A stretch of 64,000 nucleotides of DNA, from NCBI GenBank assembly GCA_042691655.1, contig CP170506.1:4526001-4590000 (forward strand). Direction: 5' to 3'. The notes under the pieces are model-generated. The model ran no database searches, had not been told where the DNA came from, and saw only the letters and a list, made by a program, of their open reading frames with translations. Position numbers and translations under genes: made by a program. Source of the DNA: UBA695 sp042691655 (GTDB lineage Bacteria > Verrucomicrobiota > Verrucomicrobiia > Chthoniobacterales > Chthoniobacteraceae). Positions 24,040-33,076 of the stretch are shown here, in pieces (the stretch's first letter is position 1; each line of letters starts with the position of its first letter).

Positions 24040-25374
24040 ATGCCAATATCCATTGAGATGCCCAAGCTGAGCGACACGATGACCGAGGGTACCTTGGTCA
24101 AATGGCGCAAGAAACTGGGCGACAAAATCGAAATGGGCGACGTCATCGCCGAGATCGAGACCGACAAGGCCACCATGGAAATGGAAGCCTTCGACGACGG
24201 GACGCTTGCCGAAATCTACGTCAAAGAAGGGGAGAAAGTGGCCGTGGGCCAGCAGATCGCGCTCCTGGCCGTCGCCGGAGAGAAGCCGGGCGAGGCCAAG
24301 GCCGCCGCCCCATCGCCCGCCGTCGCTGCCTCCACGCATTACCAGGAAGTCGCAGGCGCGCCCATCCCCGGAGCCACGGGGGCAGCCCCCGCGCCCTCCC
24401 CGGCTCCCGCAGCCGCCGCTCCCGCGCCTTCTGCCACGCCGCAAGGCCGCGTCAAAGCCTCGCCCCTGGCCCGCAAGCTCGCCGCCCGAAAGGGGATCGA
24501 CCTCACCCGCGTCACCGGCACCGGCCCCGGAGGCCGCATCATCGAGCGCGACCTCGCCAACGCCCCCGTGGGTGCGCCAGCTCCCGCGTCGCCCGCCCGG
24601 CCCGCAGCTTCCGCGGCTCCAGCCGCCCCCGTCGCGGTTTCATCGGCCGTCAATGCCGTTCCGCCGATCCCCGCCGGGCCCGGCGACCGCGTCATCCCGC
24701 TTTCCGGCATGCGCCGGGTCATCGCCGAGCGGCTCGTGGCCAGCAAATCGACCATCCCGCACTTCTACCTGCAAATCGAGGCCGACGCCGAGCCGCTCCT
24801 CAAGCTGCGCGTCGGGCTCAACGCGGGCGCGGAAGCCTCCGGGCGCGGAAAAATCACCGTCAACGACCTCATCCTCAAAGCCGCCGTCGCCGCACTCGTG
24901 CGCGTGCCGAAAGTCAACGCCGCGTGGGCTGGCGACGCGATTATTGAGTATGATAAAATAAACCTATCCGTCGCCGTCGCCGTCGAGGAAGGGCTCGTCA
25001 CGCCGGTAATACGCGATGTGGGGGGACAATCCATCAGCGAAATCAGCGCCGCCGTCAAAGACCTCGCCACCCGGGCCCGGGGCAAGCGGCTCAAGCCCGA
25101 GGAATACCAAGGCGGCACCTTCACCGTCTCCAACCTTGGCAGCTACGGCATCGAGAGCTTCTTCGCCATCGTCAACCCGCCGCAATCGGCCATCCTGAGC
25201 ATCGGCGCGGCGGTGAAAAAACCGGTCGTCAACGCCGCCGGGCAGATCGTCCCGGGCCAGCGCATGTCGATCGGCCTGAGCTGCGACCACCGCGTCGTCG
25301 ACGGCGCACTCGGCTCACAGTACCTGGGCGAATTGAAGAACCTCATCGAAAACCCGGCGCTGATGTTGCTGTAA
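24040..25374 (+). CDS. pdhC: Dihydrolipoamide acetyltransferase (E2 of pyruvate dehydrogenase)
   Basis: A 444-residue core subunit that passes the acetyl group from lipoate to CoA. One N-terminal lipoyl domain (lipoyl Lys in EIETDKATMEME, about residue 43) is followed by a long Ala/Pro linker, a peripheral-subunit-binding domain (VKASPLARKLAARKGIDL to GPGGRIIERDL), a second Ala/Pro linker and the catalytic domain ending with the active-site motif SCDHRVVDGALG. A good ribosome-binding site (GAGGA, 8 bp before ATG) is present. Third gene of pdhABC. Confidence 0.96.
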   Translation: MPISIEMPKLSDTMTEGTLVKWRKKLGDKIEMGDVIAEIETDKATMEMEAFDDGTLAEIYVKEGEKVAVGQQIALLAVAGEKPGEAKAAAPSPAVAASTHYQEVAGAPIPGATGAAPAPSPAPAAAAPAPSATPQGRVKASPLARKLAARKGIDLTRVTGTGPGGRIIERDLANAPVGAPAPASPARPAASAAPAAPVAVSSAVNAVPPIPAGPGDRVIPLSGMRRVIAERLVASKSTIPHFYLQIEADAEPLLKLRVGLNAGAEASGRGKITVNDLILKAAVAALVRVPKVNAAWAGDAIIEYDKINLSVAVAVEEGLVTPVIRDVGGQSISEISAAVKDLATRARGKRLKPEEYQGGTFTVSNLGSYGIESFFAIVNPPQSAILSIGAAVKKPVVNAAGQIVPGQRMSIGLSCDHRVVDGALGSQYLGELKNLIENPALMLL

Positions 25375-25538
25375 CCCATGGGGCAAAACAGACTAGTTGA
25401 CAAGATGACGGGATAAACCTTAACTAAACGGTAGCCACATGTTTGGAGCGATGGCGGGCGCGAGCCCGTAGCTCCCAGCGCGTGGCTTTCGTTTTATTGG
25501 AGGGTCACGCGGAAACTAAAAAAATCCATAGCGTTACC

Positions 25539-26531
25539 ATGATTCCAGAAACCGCCAGCTTGTCCGTGGGGCCCGTCTCCTCGTTCATCTCCCACCATTA
25601 CCGGCACTTCAACGCCGCCGCGCTCACCGATGCCGCGCAAGGCTACCGCGACCACCTCGCCCGGGGTGGCGCGATGCTCGTCACCTTGGCCGGGGCCATG
25701 AGCACCGCCGAGCTCGGCCTCTCCTTGGCCGAGATGATCCGGGGCGACAAAGTCCACGCCATCTGCTGCACCGGCGCGAACCTCGAGGAGGACGTCTTCA
25801 ACCTCGTGGCCCACAGCCACTACGTGCGCGTCCCGCACTACCGCGACCTCACCCCCGCCGACGAGCAAGCCCTCCTCGACCGGCATTTGAACCGCGTCAC
25901 CGACACCTGCATCCCCGAGGAAGAGGCCATGCGCCGCATCGAAAAAGCCGTCCTTGCCCGCTGGGTCGCGGCCGACCGCGCGGGCGAGCGCCATTTTCCC
26001 CACGAGTTCCTCTACGACCTCCTCTTGAGCGGCGAACTTGTCCCCGAGATCGACCCGGCGGATAGCTGGCTCCTGGCCGCCGCAGAGCGCAAGCTGCCCA
26101 TCTTCGTCCCCGGCTGGGAGGACTCCACCCTCGGCAACATGTTCGCCGCCCACTGCCTATCCGGTGATATCCAGAATGTTCACACCGTGCGCACCGGCAT
26201 CGAGACCATGATGGAGCTCGCCGCCTGGTACCAGCGCGTTTCCGCCGAGCGCGGCATCGGGTTTTTCCAAATCGCCGGAGGCATCGCGGGCGACTTCCCC
26301 ATCTGCGTCGTCCCCATGCTCCACCAGGATTTGCAGCTCCCGGAGGTCCCGCTCTGGAGCTACTTCTGCCAGATCAGCGACTCCACCACCAGCTACGGCA
26401 GCTACTCCGGCGCCGTGCCGAACGAAAAAATCACCTGGGGCAAGCTCGCCGCCGAAACCCCGAAATTCATCATCGAAAGCGACGCCTCCATCGTCGCCCC
26501 ACTCCTCTTCGCTTATGTCCTCGGATGGTAA
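25539..26531 (+). CDS. Deoxyhypusine-synthase-like protein
   Basis: A 330-residue NAD-dependent enzyme of the deoxyhypusine synthase superfamily. Family blocks are MLVTLAGAMSTAELGLSLAEMI, ICCTGANLEEDVFNLVAHSHY, PIFVPGWEDSTLGNMFAAHC, FQIAGGIAGDFPICVVPML and SYSGAVPNEKITWGKL, whose terminal Lys aligns with the catalytic Lys of the eukaryotic enzyme. Bacteria lack eIF5A, so the substrate is different; bacterial homologues have been linked to polyamine (homospermidine-type) chemistry. It sits 164 bp after pdhC and overlaps hldD by 17 bp. Confidence 0.88.
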   Translation: MIPETASLSVGPVSSFISHHYRHFNAAALTDAAQGYRDHLARGGAMLVTLAGAMSTAELGLSLAEMIRGDKVHAICCTGANLEEDVFNLVAHSHYVRVPHYRDLTPADEQALLDRHLNRVTDTCIPEEEAMRRIEKAVLARWVAADRAGERHFPHEFLYDLLLSGELVPEIDPADSWLLAAAERKLPIFVPGWEDSTLGNMFAAHCLSGDIQNVHTVRTGIETMMELAAWYQRVSAERGIGFFQIAGGIAGDFPICVVPMLHQDLQLPEVPLWSYFCQISDSTTSYGSYSGAVPNEKITWGKLAAETPKFIIESDASIVAPLLFAYVLGW

Positions 26532-27513
26532 TTTTGCAAACCAGCGCATCCTCGTCACCGGCGGCGCGGGCTTCATCGGCAGCGCGCTCGTCTGGGAGCT
26601 GAACCGGCGCGGCGTGGACGCCGTCGTCGTTGCCGACCACCTCGGGCGCTCCGAGAAATGGCGCAACCTGGTCCCCCTGCATATTGAGGATTACCTGGAA
26701 GCCGACGATCTCCTCGAACGTCTCGAAGCGGGCGAGCTGGGCCGCTTCCACCTCGTCATCCACCTCGGGGCCTGCTCCGCCACCACCGAGCAGGACGCCG
26801 CGTACCTAGTGCGCAATAACTTCGAGTTCACCAAGCGCCTCGCCGCGTGGTCCCTCAGCCACGGGGCGCGCTTCGTCTACGCCTCCTCGGCGGCCACCTA
26901 CGGCGACGGCAGCGCGGGCATGAGCGACACGGCCCCCATCGAGCCGCTGCGCCCGCTCAACATGTACGGCTACTCCAAGCACCTCTTCGACCTCTACGCG
27001 CAGCGCCAGGGCTGGCTGCCGCGCATCGTGGGCGTGAAGTACTTCAACATCTTCGGCCCCAACGAAGACCATAAGGCCGACATGCGCAGCGTCGTCCACA
27101 AGAGCTTCGCGCAGGTCAAGGAAACCGGCGTCATCCGCCTCTTCCGCAGCTATCGTCCGGACTACGAGGACGGCGAACAGCAGCGCGATTTCCTCTACGT
27201 CAAAGACGCCGTCGCCATGACCCTCCACCTGGCCGCAAACCGCAAAGCGGGCGGCCTCTACAACCTCGGCTGCGGCAAGGCCCACTCCTGGAACGAACTG
27301 GCCCGGGCCATCTTCGCCGCCCTGGACCGCGAGCCGCAGATCGAGTATGTTGACATGCCCGAAGTCCTGCGCGGGAAATACCAATATTTCACCCAAGCCG
27401 ACATCGGGCGGCTGCGCGCCAGCGGCTACGAGCGGCCCGTCACCCCGCTGGCCGACGCGGTGGCCGATTACGTGCGCAACTACCTCATCCCCGATAAGCG
27501 GCTAGGGGAATAA
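26515..27513 (+). CDS. hldD: ADP-L-glycero-D-manno-heptose-6-epimerase
   Basis: A 332-residue NAD(P)-binding short-chain epimerase that makes the heptose donor for LPS core. It has the Rossmann motif ILVTGGAGFIGSALVWEL, the HldD-type HLGACSATTEQDAAYLVRNN, the catalytic YGYSKHLFD (YxxxK) and VGVKYFNIFGPNEDHKADM. Its ATG lies inside the end of the preceding gene (17-bp overlap), implying coupled translation. The enzyme supports an LPS-bearing outer membrane; the GT9 gene at 52 kb could use its product. Confidence 0.93.
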   Translation: MSSDGNFANQRILVTGGAGFIGSALVWELNRRGVDAVVVADHLGRSEKWRNLVPLHIEDYLEADDLLERLEAGELGRFHLVIHLGACSATTEQDAAYLVRNNFEFTKRLAAWSLSHGARFVYASSAATYGDGSAGMSDTAPIEPLRPLNMYGYSKHLFDLYAQRQGWLPRIVGVKYFNIFGPNEDHKADMRSVVHKSFAQVKETGVIRLFRSYRPDYEDGEQQRDFLYVKDAVAMTLHLAANRKAGGLYNLGCGKAHSWNELARAIFAALDREPQIEYVDMPEVLRGKYQYFTQADIGRLRASGYERPVTPLADAVADYVRNYLIPDKRLGE

Positions 27514-27614
27514 CCGAAGCCTTTGCAGAACAACCCAAAAATCCAATCAGGCGGTCCATCTCGGGGGCGAATTCCTTTGACGCTCCGAGCCCAACCGCCG
27601 CATCTTCACACATT

Positions 27615-28994
27615 ATGAACTACGACCTAATTGTCATCGGCGGAGGACCCGCGGGCTACGTCGGAGCCATTCGCGCGGCCCAGCTTGGGAAAAAAGTGGC
27701 GTGCATTGAAAAAGAACGCGCGGGCGGCACGTGCCTCAACTGGGGCTGCATCCCCACCAAGGCCCTCCTGCGCAACGCCGAGCTTTACCAGATCCTCTGC
27801 AAGCGCGCCGCGGAGTTCGGGTTCAGCTTCGAGGGCCTCAAGTTCGACTGGAGCAAAACCATCGCCCGCTCCCGCGACGTCTCCGACAAAAACGCCACCG
27901 GCATCGAGTTCCTCTTCAAGAAAAACAAGATCGACTACCTCAAAGGCGAAGCCAGCCTCGAAGCGGGCGGCGCGGTAAAGATCAAGACCGCCGACGGCAA
28001 GGAAGAGACCCACACCGCCGCGAAAATCCTCATCGCCACCGGCTGCGTCTCGCGCGAGCTGCCCACCTTCCCCTTCAACGGCAAGACCGTCATCAGCAGC
28101 CGGGAAGCCATGGTCCTGCCCACCCAGCCCAAGTCCATCGTCATCATCGGCGCGGGGGCCATCGGCATCGAGTTCGCCTACTTCTTCAACGCCTTCGGCA
28201 CCAAAGTCACCGTCGTCGAAATGCTCCCCAACGCCCTTCCGTATGAGGACACGGACGTCTCGCAAGTCATCGAGCGCTCCTACCAGAAACAGGGCATCCC
28301 GGTGCTGACCAACACCAAAATCACCAAAACCGAGGCGACCGAAACCGGCGTCAAAATCACCGTCGAGGGCAAGAAAAACGAGACCCTCGAAGCCGACCTC
28401 GCCCTCGTGGCCATCGGCGTCTCCCCGGTCCTGCCCGGCGGCCTCAAGCCCGAGCTCACCGAGCGCGGCTACATCAAAGTCAACGACGCCTACGAGACCA
28501 GCATCCCCGGCGTCTACGCGGCGGGCGACATCATCGGCCAGCCATGGCTCGCCCATGTCGCCAGCTACGAAGCCATCCAGGCCGTCGAGGGAATCTTCAA
28601 AGAAGGCCACAAGCCCCAGCGCGTAAAGACCTTCCCCGCCTGCACCTACAGCCACCCGCAGGTCGCCTCCGTCGGCCTCACCGAACGCGAAGCCAAGGAG
28701 AAGAAAATCGCCTACAAACTGGGCAAATTCCCCTTCATGGCCAGCGGCAAAGCCCGCGCCGTGGGCGAGACCGACGGCTTCGTGAAAATCCTCATCGGCG
28801 AGCCGAACGGCGAAATCCTCGGCGCGCACATCGTCGGCCCCGACGCCCCTGAGATGATCGCCGAGCTCGGCCTGGCCATCACCATGGAAGCGACTTGGGA
28901 GGAGATCGAAGCGACCATCCACGCCCACCCGACCTTAAGCGAAGCCGTGCACGAAGCCACGGAGAACGCCTTCGGGTTATCCATTCATATTTAG
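27615..28994 (+). CDS. lpdA: Dihydrolipoamide dehydrogenase (E3)
   Basis: A 459-residue FAD flavoprotein that reoxidises lipoate in the pyruvate and related dehydrogenase complexes. It has FAD site DLIVIGGGPAGYVGAIRAAQ, redox disulfide GGTCLNWGCIPTKALL, NAD site IVIIGAGAIGIEFAYFF, the second FAD motif YAAGDIIG and the interface pair HAHPTLSEAVHEA with the catalytic His-Glu. Located 101 bp after hldD, it completes the PDH gene set. Confidence 0.97.
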   Translation: MNYDLIVIGGGPAGYVGAIRAAQLGKKVACIEKERAGGTCLNWGCIPTKALLRNAELYQILCKRAAEFGFSFEGLKFDWSKTIARSRDVSDKNATGIEFLFKKNKIDYLKGEASLEAGGAVKIKTADGKEETHTAAKILIATGCVSRELPTFPFNGKTVISSREAMVLPTQPKSIVIIGAGAIGIEFAYFFNAFGTKVTVVEMLPNALPYEDTDVSQVIERSYQKQGIPVLTNTKITKTEATETGVKITVEGKKNETLEADLALVAIGVSPVLPGGLKPELTERGYIKVNDAYETSIPGVYAAGDIIGQPWLAHVASYEAIQAVEGIFKEGHKPQRVKTFPACTYSHPQVASVGLTEREAKEKKIAYKLGKFPFMASGKARAVGETDGFVKILIGEPNGEILGAHIVGPDAPEMIAELGLAITMEATWEEIEATIHAHPTLSEAVHEATENAFGLSIHI

Positions 28995-29014
28995 GCGCTT
29001 GGCATTTTGCTGAT

Positions 29015-29044
29015 CCTCGTTCCCAGATTGTCCTGGGAACGAGG
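29015..29044. repeat. Dispersed palindrome, family IV
   Basis: CCTCGTTCCCAGATTGTCCT and the inverse GGGAACGAGG form a hairpin 20 bp after lpdA. It may double as an mRNA 3' structure for lpdA. It is related to palindromes at 8075, 29283 and 42112. Confidence 0.7.
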
Positions 29045-29057
29045 ACACACGGCTTTT

Positions 29058-29264
29058 ATGTGGCAGATCATCAAACGCCCTTTTGGAATGCTTGCGATTA
29101 TCTATGGAGCAGGCTTGGCGGCATGGATCGTTTACAACTGTTTCATTTTCACGCCAGAGTTCCCGCAAGGTTCGTACAGAGCCCTTCGGATTATTGGTGG
29201 TTTTGGCCAATCATATCTAATGATAGGGGTGGGCTGGTGCTGGTTAAGGAACAAGCCAATCTAG
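29058..29264 (+). CDS. Small putative membrane protein
   Basis: A 68-residue ORF with two hydrophobic stretches: RPFGMLAIIYGAGLAAWIVYNC and IIGGFGQSYLMIGVGWCWL. I do not recognise the family. ATG at 29058 begins MWQIIKRPF; longer readings run into the palindrome. It lies between two family IV palindromes (29015-29044 and 29283-29339) and is visibly AT-richer than lpdA. It could be a small accessory gene or a fortuitous ORF; hydrophobic patterning favours the former. Confidence 0.5.
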   Translation: MWQIIKRPFGMLAIIYGAGLAAWIVYNCFIFTPEFPQGSYRALRIIGGFGQSYLMIGVGWCWLRNKPI

Positions 29265-29282
29265 AAAGCCAAGCTGCTTGCT

Positions 29283-29339
29283 CGTTCCCAATCTCCAGCT
29301 TGGGAACGTCTTTTGTCCGCGAATCTCTGATTCGTAACG
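29283..29339. repeat. Dispersed palindromes, family IV (two hairpins)
   Basis: 29283-29308 is CGTTCCCAATCTCCAG with its inverse TTGGGAACG; 29318-29339 is CGAATCTCTGATTCG. The same two-hairpin order is seen at 8075-8127. Confidence 0.75.
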
Positions 29340-29361
29340 GGCAAGGCCATGTTCCGGAGCG

Positions 29362-30030
29362 TCATGGATTTAAAGCAGGGCCGTCGATCCCTTTCCGGAA
29401 AACTTCCTTGAGCTGATGCGCCTTGGCGAGAGACACCGGGGTAATCATCTCGCGCTCCAGCGGGACCTTCCCTTGAACGGATTTGATGAACCCATTGTAG
29501 GGCTTCCAATCCAGGTCGCCCAGTGCCTCGATTTTCCCGAGTTCCTCCCCCGTGGCTTTTTTGAACGCCTTGTAGGGTAGCTCGGAACAGTAAATGGCCT
29601 GGTCCGAAAGGCTGTAGTCGAAGTCGTACGGATACCCCGTATACGCAAGAAGCTCCTTTTTGAAATTCGGGATGGCTTTTTCAAACCGGGAATCCAGCCG
29701 GTAGGCGGCAAAACCACCGCTTCTTCCCCGCGTCAGCCACCGAAGCAGCGGGGTTTCATGCACATCAAAGATCGACTCGATCACCACCCAGTGATCCCCG
29801 CTCTTAATCACCACGCCGCAGTGGGAATAGGGCGAGTGCGTTACCCCCTCGATGGCATCCACCAACGGATCGTGTGGGAGCGACTGAAACAGGATGTCGC
29901 CTTCCCGAGGATGGTAAGAAAGAAGATAAAGCGCCGACTGGACATGGAACACATAGCTGATGACAGCGAGGACCACGACGAGGGCCAACAGGCGCAGCCG
30001 GGCGGCGCGGGAGGAGGGGAAGCATTTCAT
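29362..30030 (-). CDS. YiiX/YebB-like permuted papain-fold hydrolase
   Basis: A 222-residue membrane-anchored or secreted cysteine hydrolase of the NlpC/P60-related YiiX group. It has an N-terminal hydrophobic segment (LRLLALVVVLAVISYVF), then REGDILFQS, the catalytic His in THSPYSHCGVVIKSG and, after a permuted order, the catalytic Cys in AIYCSELPYKAF. Relatives cleave amide or thioester bonds in lipids or peptides; the substrate is unknown. Adjacent genes give no operon clue. Confidence 0.8.
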   Translation of the reverse strand: MKCFPSSRAARLRLLALVVVLAVISYVFHVQSALYLLSYHPREGDILFQSLPHDPLVDAIEGVTHSPYSHCGVVIKSGDHWVVIESIFDVHETPLLRWLTRGRSGGFAAYRLDSRFEKAIPNFKKELLAYTGYPYDFDYSLSDQAIYCSELPYKAFKKATGEELGKIEALGDLDWKPYNGFIKSVQGKVPLEREMITPVSLAKAHQLKEVFRKGIDGPALNP

Positions 30031-30138
30031 ATCCTTGTGGCGGTAGTGAATAGCCTGGCACCGGGGTGCCGTCGATTTTTTTCAAGGGATTCGATTTATC
30101 TCTTCATCTCAGAGTCTTCCATCGGCATTTTCCGAAGC

Positions 30139-30189
30139 ATGGCCAGCGGCTACCTCTGGAAGAACCGCACCCTGCTTAAGACGGAATAG
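30139..30189 (+). pseudogene. Chimeric scar: GH57 5' end fused to pgsA 3' end
   Basis: A 16-codon reading frame (MASGYLWKNRTLLKTE, stop) joins the first codons of the branching enzyme gene at 33636 (19 identical bases, CATGGCCAGCGGCTACCTC) to the last codons and stop of pgsA (YLWKNRVLLKTE at 56454-56489). The preceding 40 bp also resemble the leader of the branching enzyme. The pieces share GGCTACCTC at the joint, as expected for a deletion between duplicated genes. Probably non-functional. Confidence 0.6.
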
Positions 30190-30892
30190 GCCTGAGTTTC
30201 TCCGAAGCCACGCGGATCAGCCGCTTGGGGATTTTCGTCACGCAGGACCATGCGCGAGCGGGTCGCCCATAGCGCCGAACCCAGGCGATTTCCTTGAATT
30301 GCCGGATTTTTTTCCGCTGCCCGTTTTTCCCGGGCGTGGCATTGGCGTGGTATAAGGCCAGGTCCTCCGGAGGGGGCCACCCATGGGTTCGGGCGTAATA
30401 GGAGAAAGGCAGATAGCCAAAATCCAGGCCGCAGCCTTCCTCCAGTAGCTGGTTAACCGCCGCCTGCTCATTGATCCGCGGGTTGCTTTTCAGAAGCGCC
30501 AGCACGCGCTCAAAAAACACCGCCAGCTCTTCGCTCGCGCGGCAGACAAAAAAGCCGGTGTTCACGTGGGCAACGCGCTTCCCTTCGCGCTGAAAGAGAA
30601 TCTTCTTGCCCGACTGCGCCAGCAGCTGCTCCAGCTCGGCCACGACCGGCCTGAAAAACAGGATGTCGATATCCGTCCAGACCAGCAATTCCCCCGAATG
30701 TTCTCGCAGACTCGTGATGACCAGCTTCACCTTGCGGGAAATGCACTCCAGGAACTCCGCGCTCAGAAAATCCCCGGCTCCCGGCCCAGGGAGCAGCGTC
30801 GACCGCAGTTCCACCTCTTTCGGCAGCGACGGGCGGAAATATTCCTCGAAAAGCAGACGATGTCCCTCGGTATAGCAGCAGAAAAATTTCAT
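30176..30892 (-). CDS. Putative nucleotide-diphospho-sugar transferase
   Basis: A 238-residue probable GT-A glycosyltransferase resembling the nucleotide-diphospho-sugar transferase family related to GT77. The metal-binding motif is WTDIDILFFRPV (DxD). HVNTGFFVCRAS and NEQAAVNQLLEEG are the further blocks typical of this fold. No signal peptide is present. Its 3' end overlaps the chimeric pgsA scar on the other strand, so its last codons may be derived from that rearrangement. Substrate unknown. Confidence 0.75.
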   Translation of the reverse strand: MKFFCCYTEGHRLLFEEYFRPSLPKEVELRSTLLPGPGAGDFLSAEFLECISRKVKLVITSLREHSGELLVWTDIDILFFRPVVAELEQLLAQSGKKILFQREGKRVAHVNTGFFVCRASEELAVFFERVLALLKSNPRINEQAAVNQLLEEGCGLDFGYLPFSYYARTHGWPPPEDLALYHANATPGKNGQRKKIRQFKEIAWVRRYGRPARAWSCVTKIPKRLIRVASEKLRPIPS

Positions 30893-31171
30893 ATACGGCA
30901 GCTGCGTGAAGCGTAGGACGAATGGGTCAGGATGGGAAGGGCAAATCCGAAACTCTCTGACCGGGCCATGGGGGAAATCCGGGTATTCCTATAACGGATC
31001 ATTTTTATAGTTCTCGTTACGAATTTCCAGATTCCCCCACCCCTGCGAATCGGAGATTCGCGCAATTTTACGCAGGAGGCTACAGGCGAACGGAAGATGA
31101 TCATCGGTTCCGGCTTTACTTCTCGCCTCGGAATAAACAAATTCTTCGCAGCTAGCGAGAGCCAGCCGGGA
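30893..31171. other. Gap upstream of the group II intron
   Basis: No gene was recognised. It contains family IV-like palindromes at 31013-31035 and 31044-31061, and at 30984-31007 a segment (GTATTCCT...GGATCATTTTT) resembling the leader of the branching enzyme at 33570-33595. Confidence 0.5.
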
Positions 31172-33076
31172 GTGCGCCAGCGAGCGCACGACTTCAGGGA
31201 GGTGAAAGTCCTCTTCGGGCGGCACACTGGCCGTTCGTAGCCTGCGGTAACTGCGTCGTCGAGAGGCGGGGTGGGGAGCAACCGACAGGCGAAACGCCGA
31301 TCCATAAGTAAGACAATGCTAAACTCGATTCGGCCAGATACGGCGGCGAGCCTGCTCCCGAAGGGCGAAGCCAGACATCGCAAGCCCTCCGCAAAGGAAG
31401 AAGGCGACTGCGAGAACCTGTGTCGCGGACAGACAGTGGGCGCGATTACAACAGGGCCGTATAGGGTGGTTGGAGATGGAGCGGCAGGAAGGAGACGTGT
31501 AGTGAAGCAGGGATCACGAGCCGGGAATAGGACGGTGTTCATGAGCCAAAGGGCTCCGAAGAGCCGCCCGGAAGGTGACAGAGCCCTCGTAGTAGCGTGG
31601 AAGCGGGGCAATGCCCGTGGAGCGAAGGAGGGCAGGAAGGTGGAAACGTGAAAGCCACAACAAGGGAAGACCCCTCGCCAACATTGGCCGCAAGGCCTAG
31701 AACGGGCGAAGAACCCCGGTTCCAATGGAACTGGGTGCAACCCGAGGTGTGGACGACACGCATGTTGACGGCCCTGGAAACGGGGATGAAAAGGACCAAA
31801 TGGCACAGCCTGATGGACAAAATATGGGCGAGCGGCAACCTGGCGGCATCGGCGCGCAAAGTGATCGCCAACGGCGGCAGCGCCGGAATCGATCGCCAGA
31901 ACGTGCGGCAATACGCCCTGCAAGAGGCGGCCCAAACCCGCAGCCTCCAAAGGCAACTGAAAGCGGGGAACTATAAGCCCCAAGCCGTCAGACGGGTATG
32001 GATACCCAAATCAGGGAGCAAGGAACTGCGGCCGCTGGGGATCCCGGCGGTGAGAGATCGCGTCGTGCAGACGGCGCTACGCCAAGCCATCGAGCCGATC
32101 TTCGAGCGGGAATTTGCGCCGCAGAGCTACGGGTTCAGGCCCGGGCGAGGCTGCAAGGACGCGCTTCGGGAAGTGGACCGACATCTCAAGGCGGGCCGCC
32201 ACTGGGTAGTGGATGCCGACTTGAAGAGCTATTTCGACACGATCCCGCACAAGAAACTCATGCGGCAAATCGGCGAGAAAATAGCAGACGGAAGCGTACT
32301 GAGGCTGATCGAGGCAATGCTCAAAGCCGGGGTCATGGAGAGCGCAACAGACTGGAAGCCGACGCAAACCGGAGCGCCCCAGGGAGCGGTCATAAGCCCG
32401 CTGCTAGCGAACATATACCTTGATCCGCTGGATTGGGAAATGGCGTGGGCAGGCCGGGAAATGATCCGCTACGCGGATGATTTTGTCATCCTGTGTAAGA
32501 GCGAAGAAGAAGCCCAAGAGGCATTGGAGGCAGTCAAAGCCTGGGTGGAGCAGAACGGACTCAAGCTGCATCCGGAAAAGACACGGATCGTGGACGCCCG
32601 AGCCAAGGGAGGGTTCGACTTCCTGGGCTACCACTTTGAGCGAGGCTGGAAATGGCCACGCAAGAAAAGCATGGACAAGCTCAAGGAAGCGATCCGAGGC
32701 AAGACCCGGCGCACCGAGGGCAGAAGCCTCGGAGCAATCATCGCGGACCTCAACCGGACACTTGGCGGCTGGTTTGAATACTTCAAACAGAGCAACCGGT
32801 GGACGTTTGATAGCGTGGACAAATACGTCCGAGGGTGACTGCAAAGCATCCTGCGAAGGCGCAACGGAATGCGAGGACGCGGGCGCGGATTCGACCGAAA
32901 CCGATGGCCCAAGGCCTATTTCACCGCCCAAGGCCTGACATCCTTGGTTCAGGCACATGGGGCGGCACGTCAATCTCTACAAAGAGGATAAACCACCAAC
33001 TGGAGAGCCGGATGCGGGAGACCCGCCAGTCCGGTTCGGAGGGAGGGGCGATGGAGAATACCGTCCCTACCCCTAT
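31172..33076 (+). mobile_element. Group II intron with internal reverse-transcriptase ORF
   Basis: The 5' end GTGCGCCAGCGAGCGCACG matches the GUGYG start of bacterial group II introns. A structured region of about 470 bp precedes the RT ORF. Domain V is visible at about 33005-33043 (GAGCCGGATGC...GTCCGGTTC). A domain VI hairpin follows, with the 3' end near CCCTAC (33070) or CCCTAT (33076). The exact 3' boundary is inferred. About 1.9 kb, within the usual size. It lies between genes, so it disrupts no visible ORF. Confidence 0.85.
31648..32991 (+). pseudogene. ltrA: Group II intron reverse transcriptase/maturase with premature UGA
   Basis: The intron-encoded reverse transcriptase starts best at GTG 31648 after AGGAAGG. 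RT domains include RPLGIPAVRDRVVQTAL, SYGFRPGRGC, VVDADLKSYFDTIPH, GAPQGAVISPLLANIYLD and the catalytic RYADDFVILCK, then the maturase X domain ending KQSNRWTFDSVDKYVRG. A TGA at 32836-32838 stops the frame after 396 residues. The same frame continues for 50 codons (LQSILRRRNGMRGRGR...) to TAA at 32989-32991 with the normal C-terminus of this family, where Arg is expected at the stop; CGA to TGA is one transition. No HNH endonuclease domain is seen. Confidence 0.85.
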
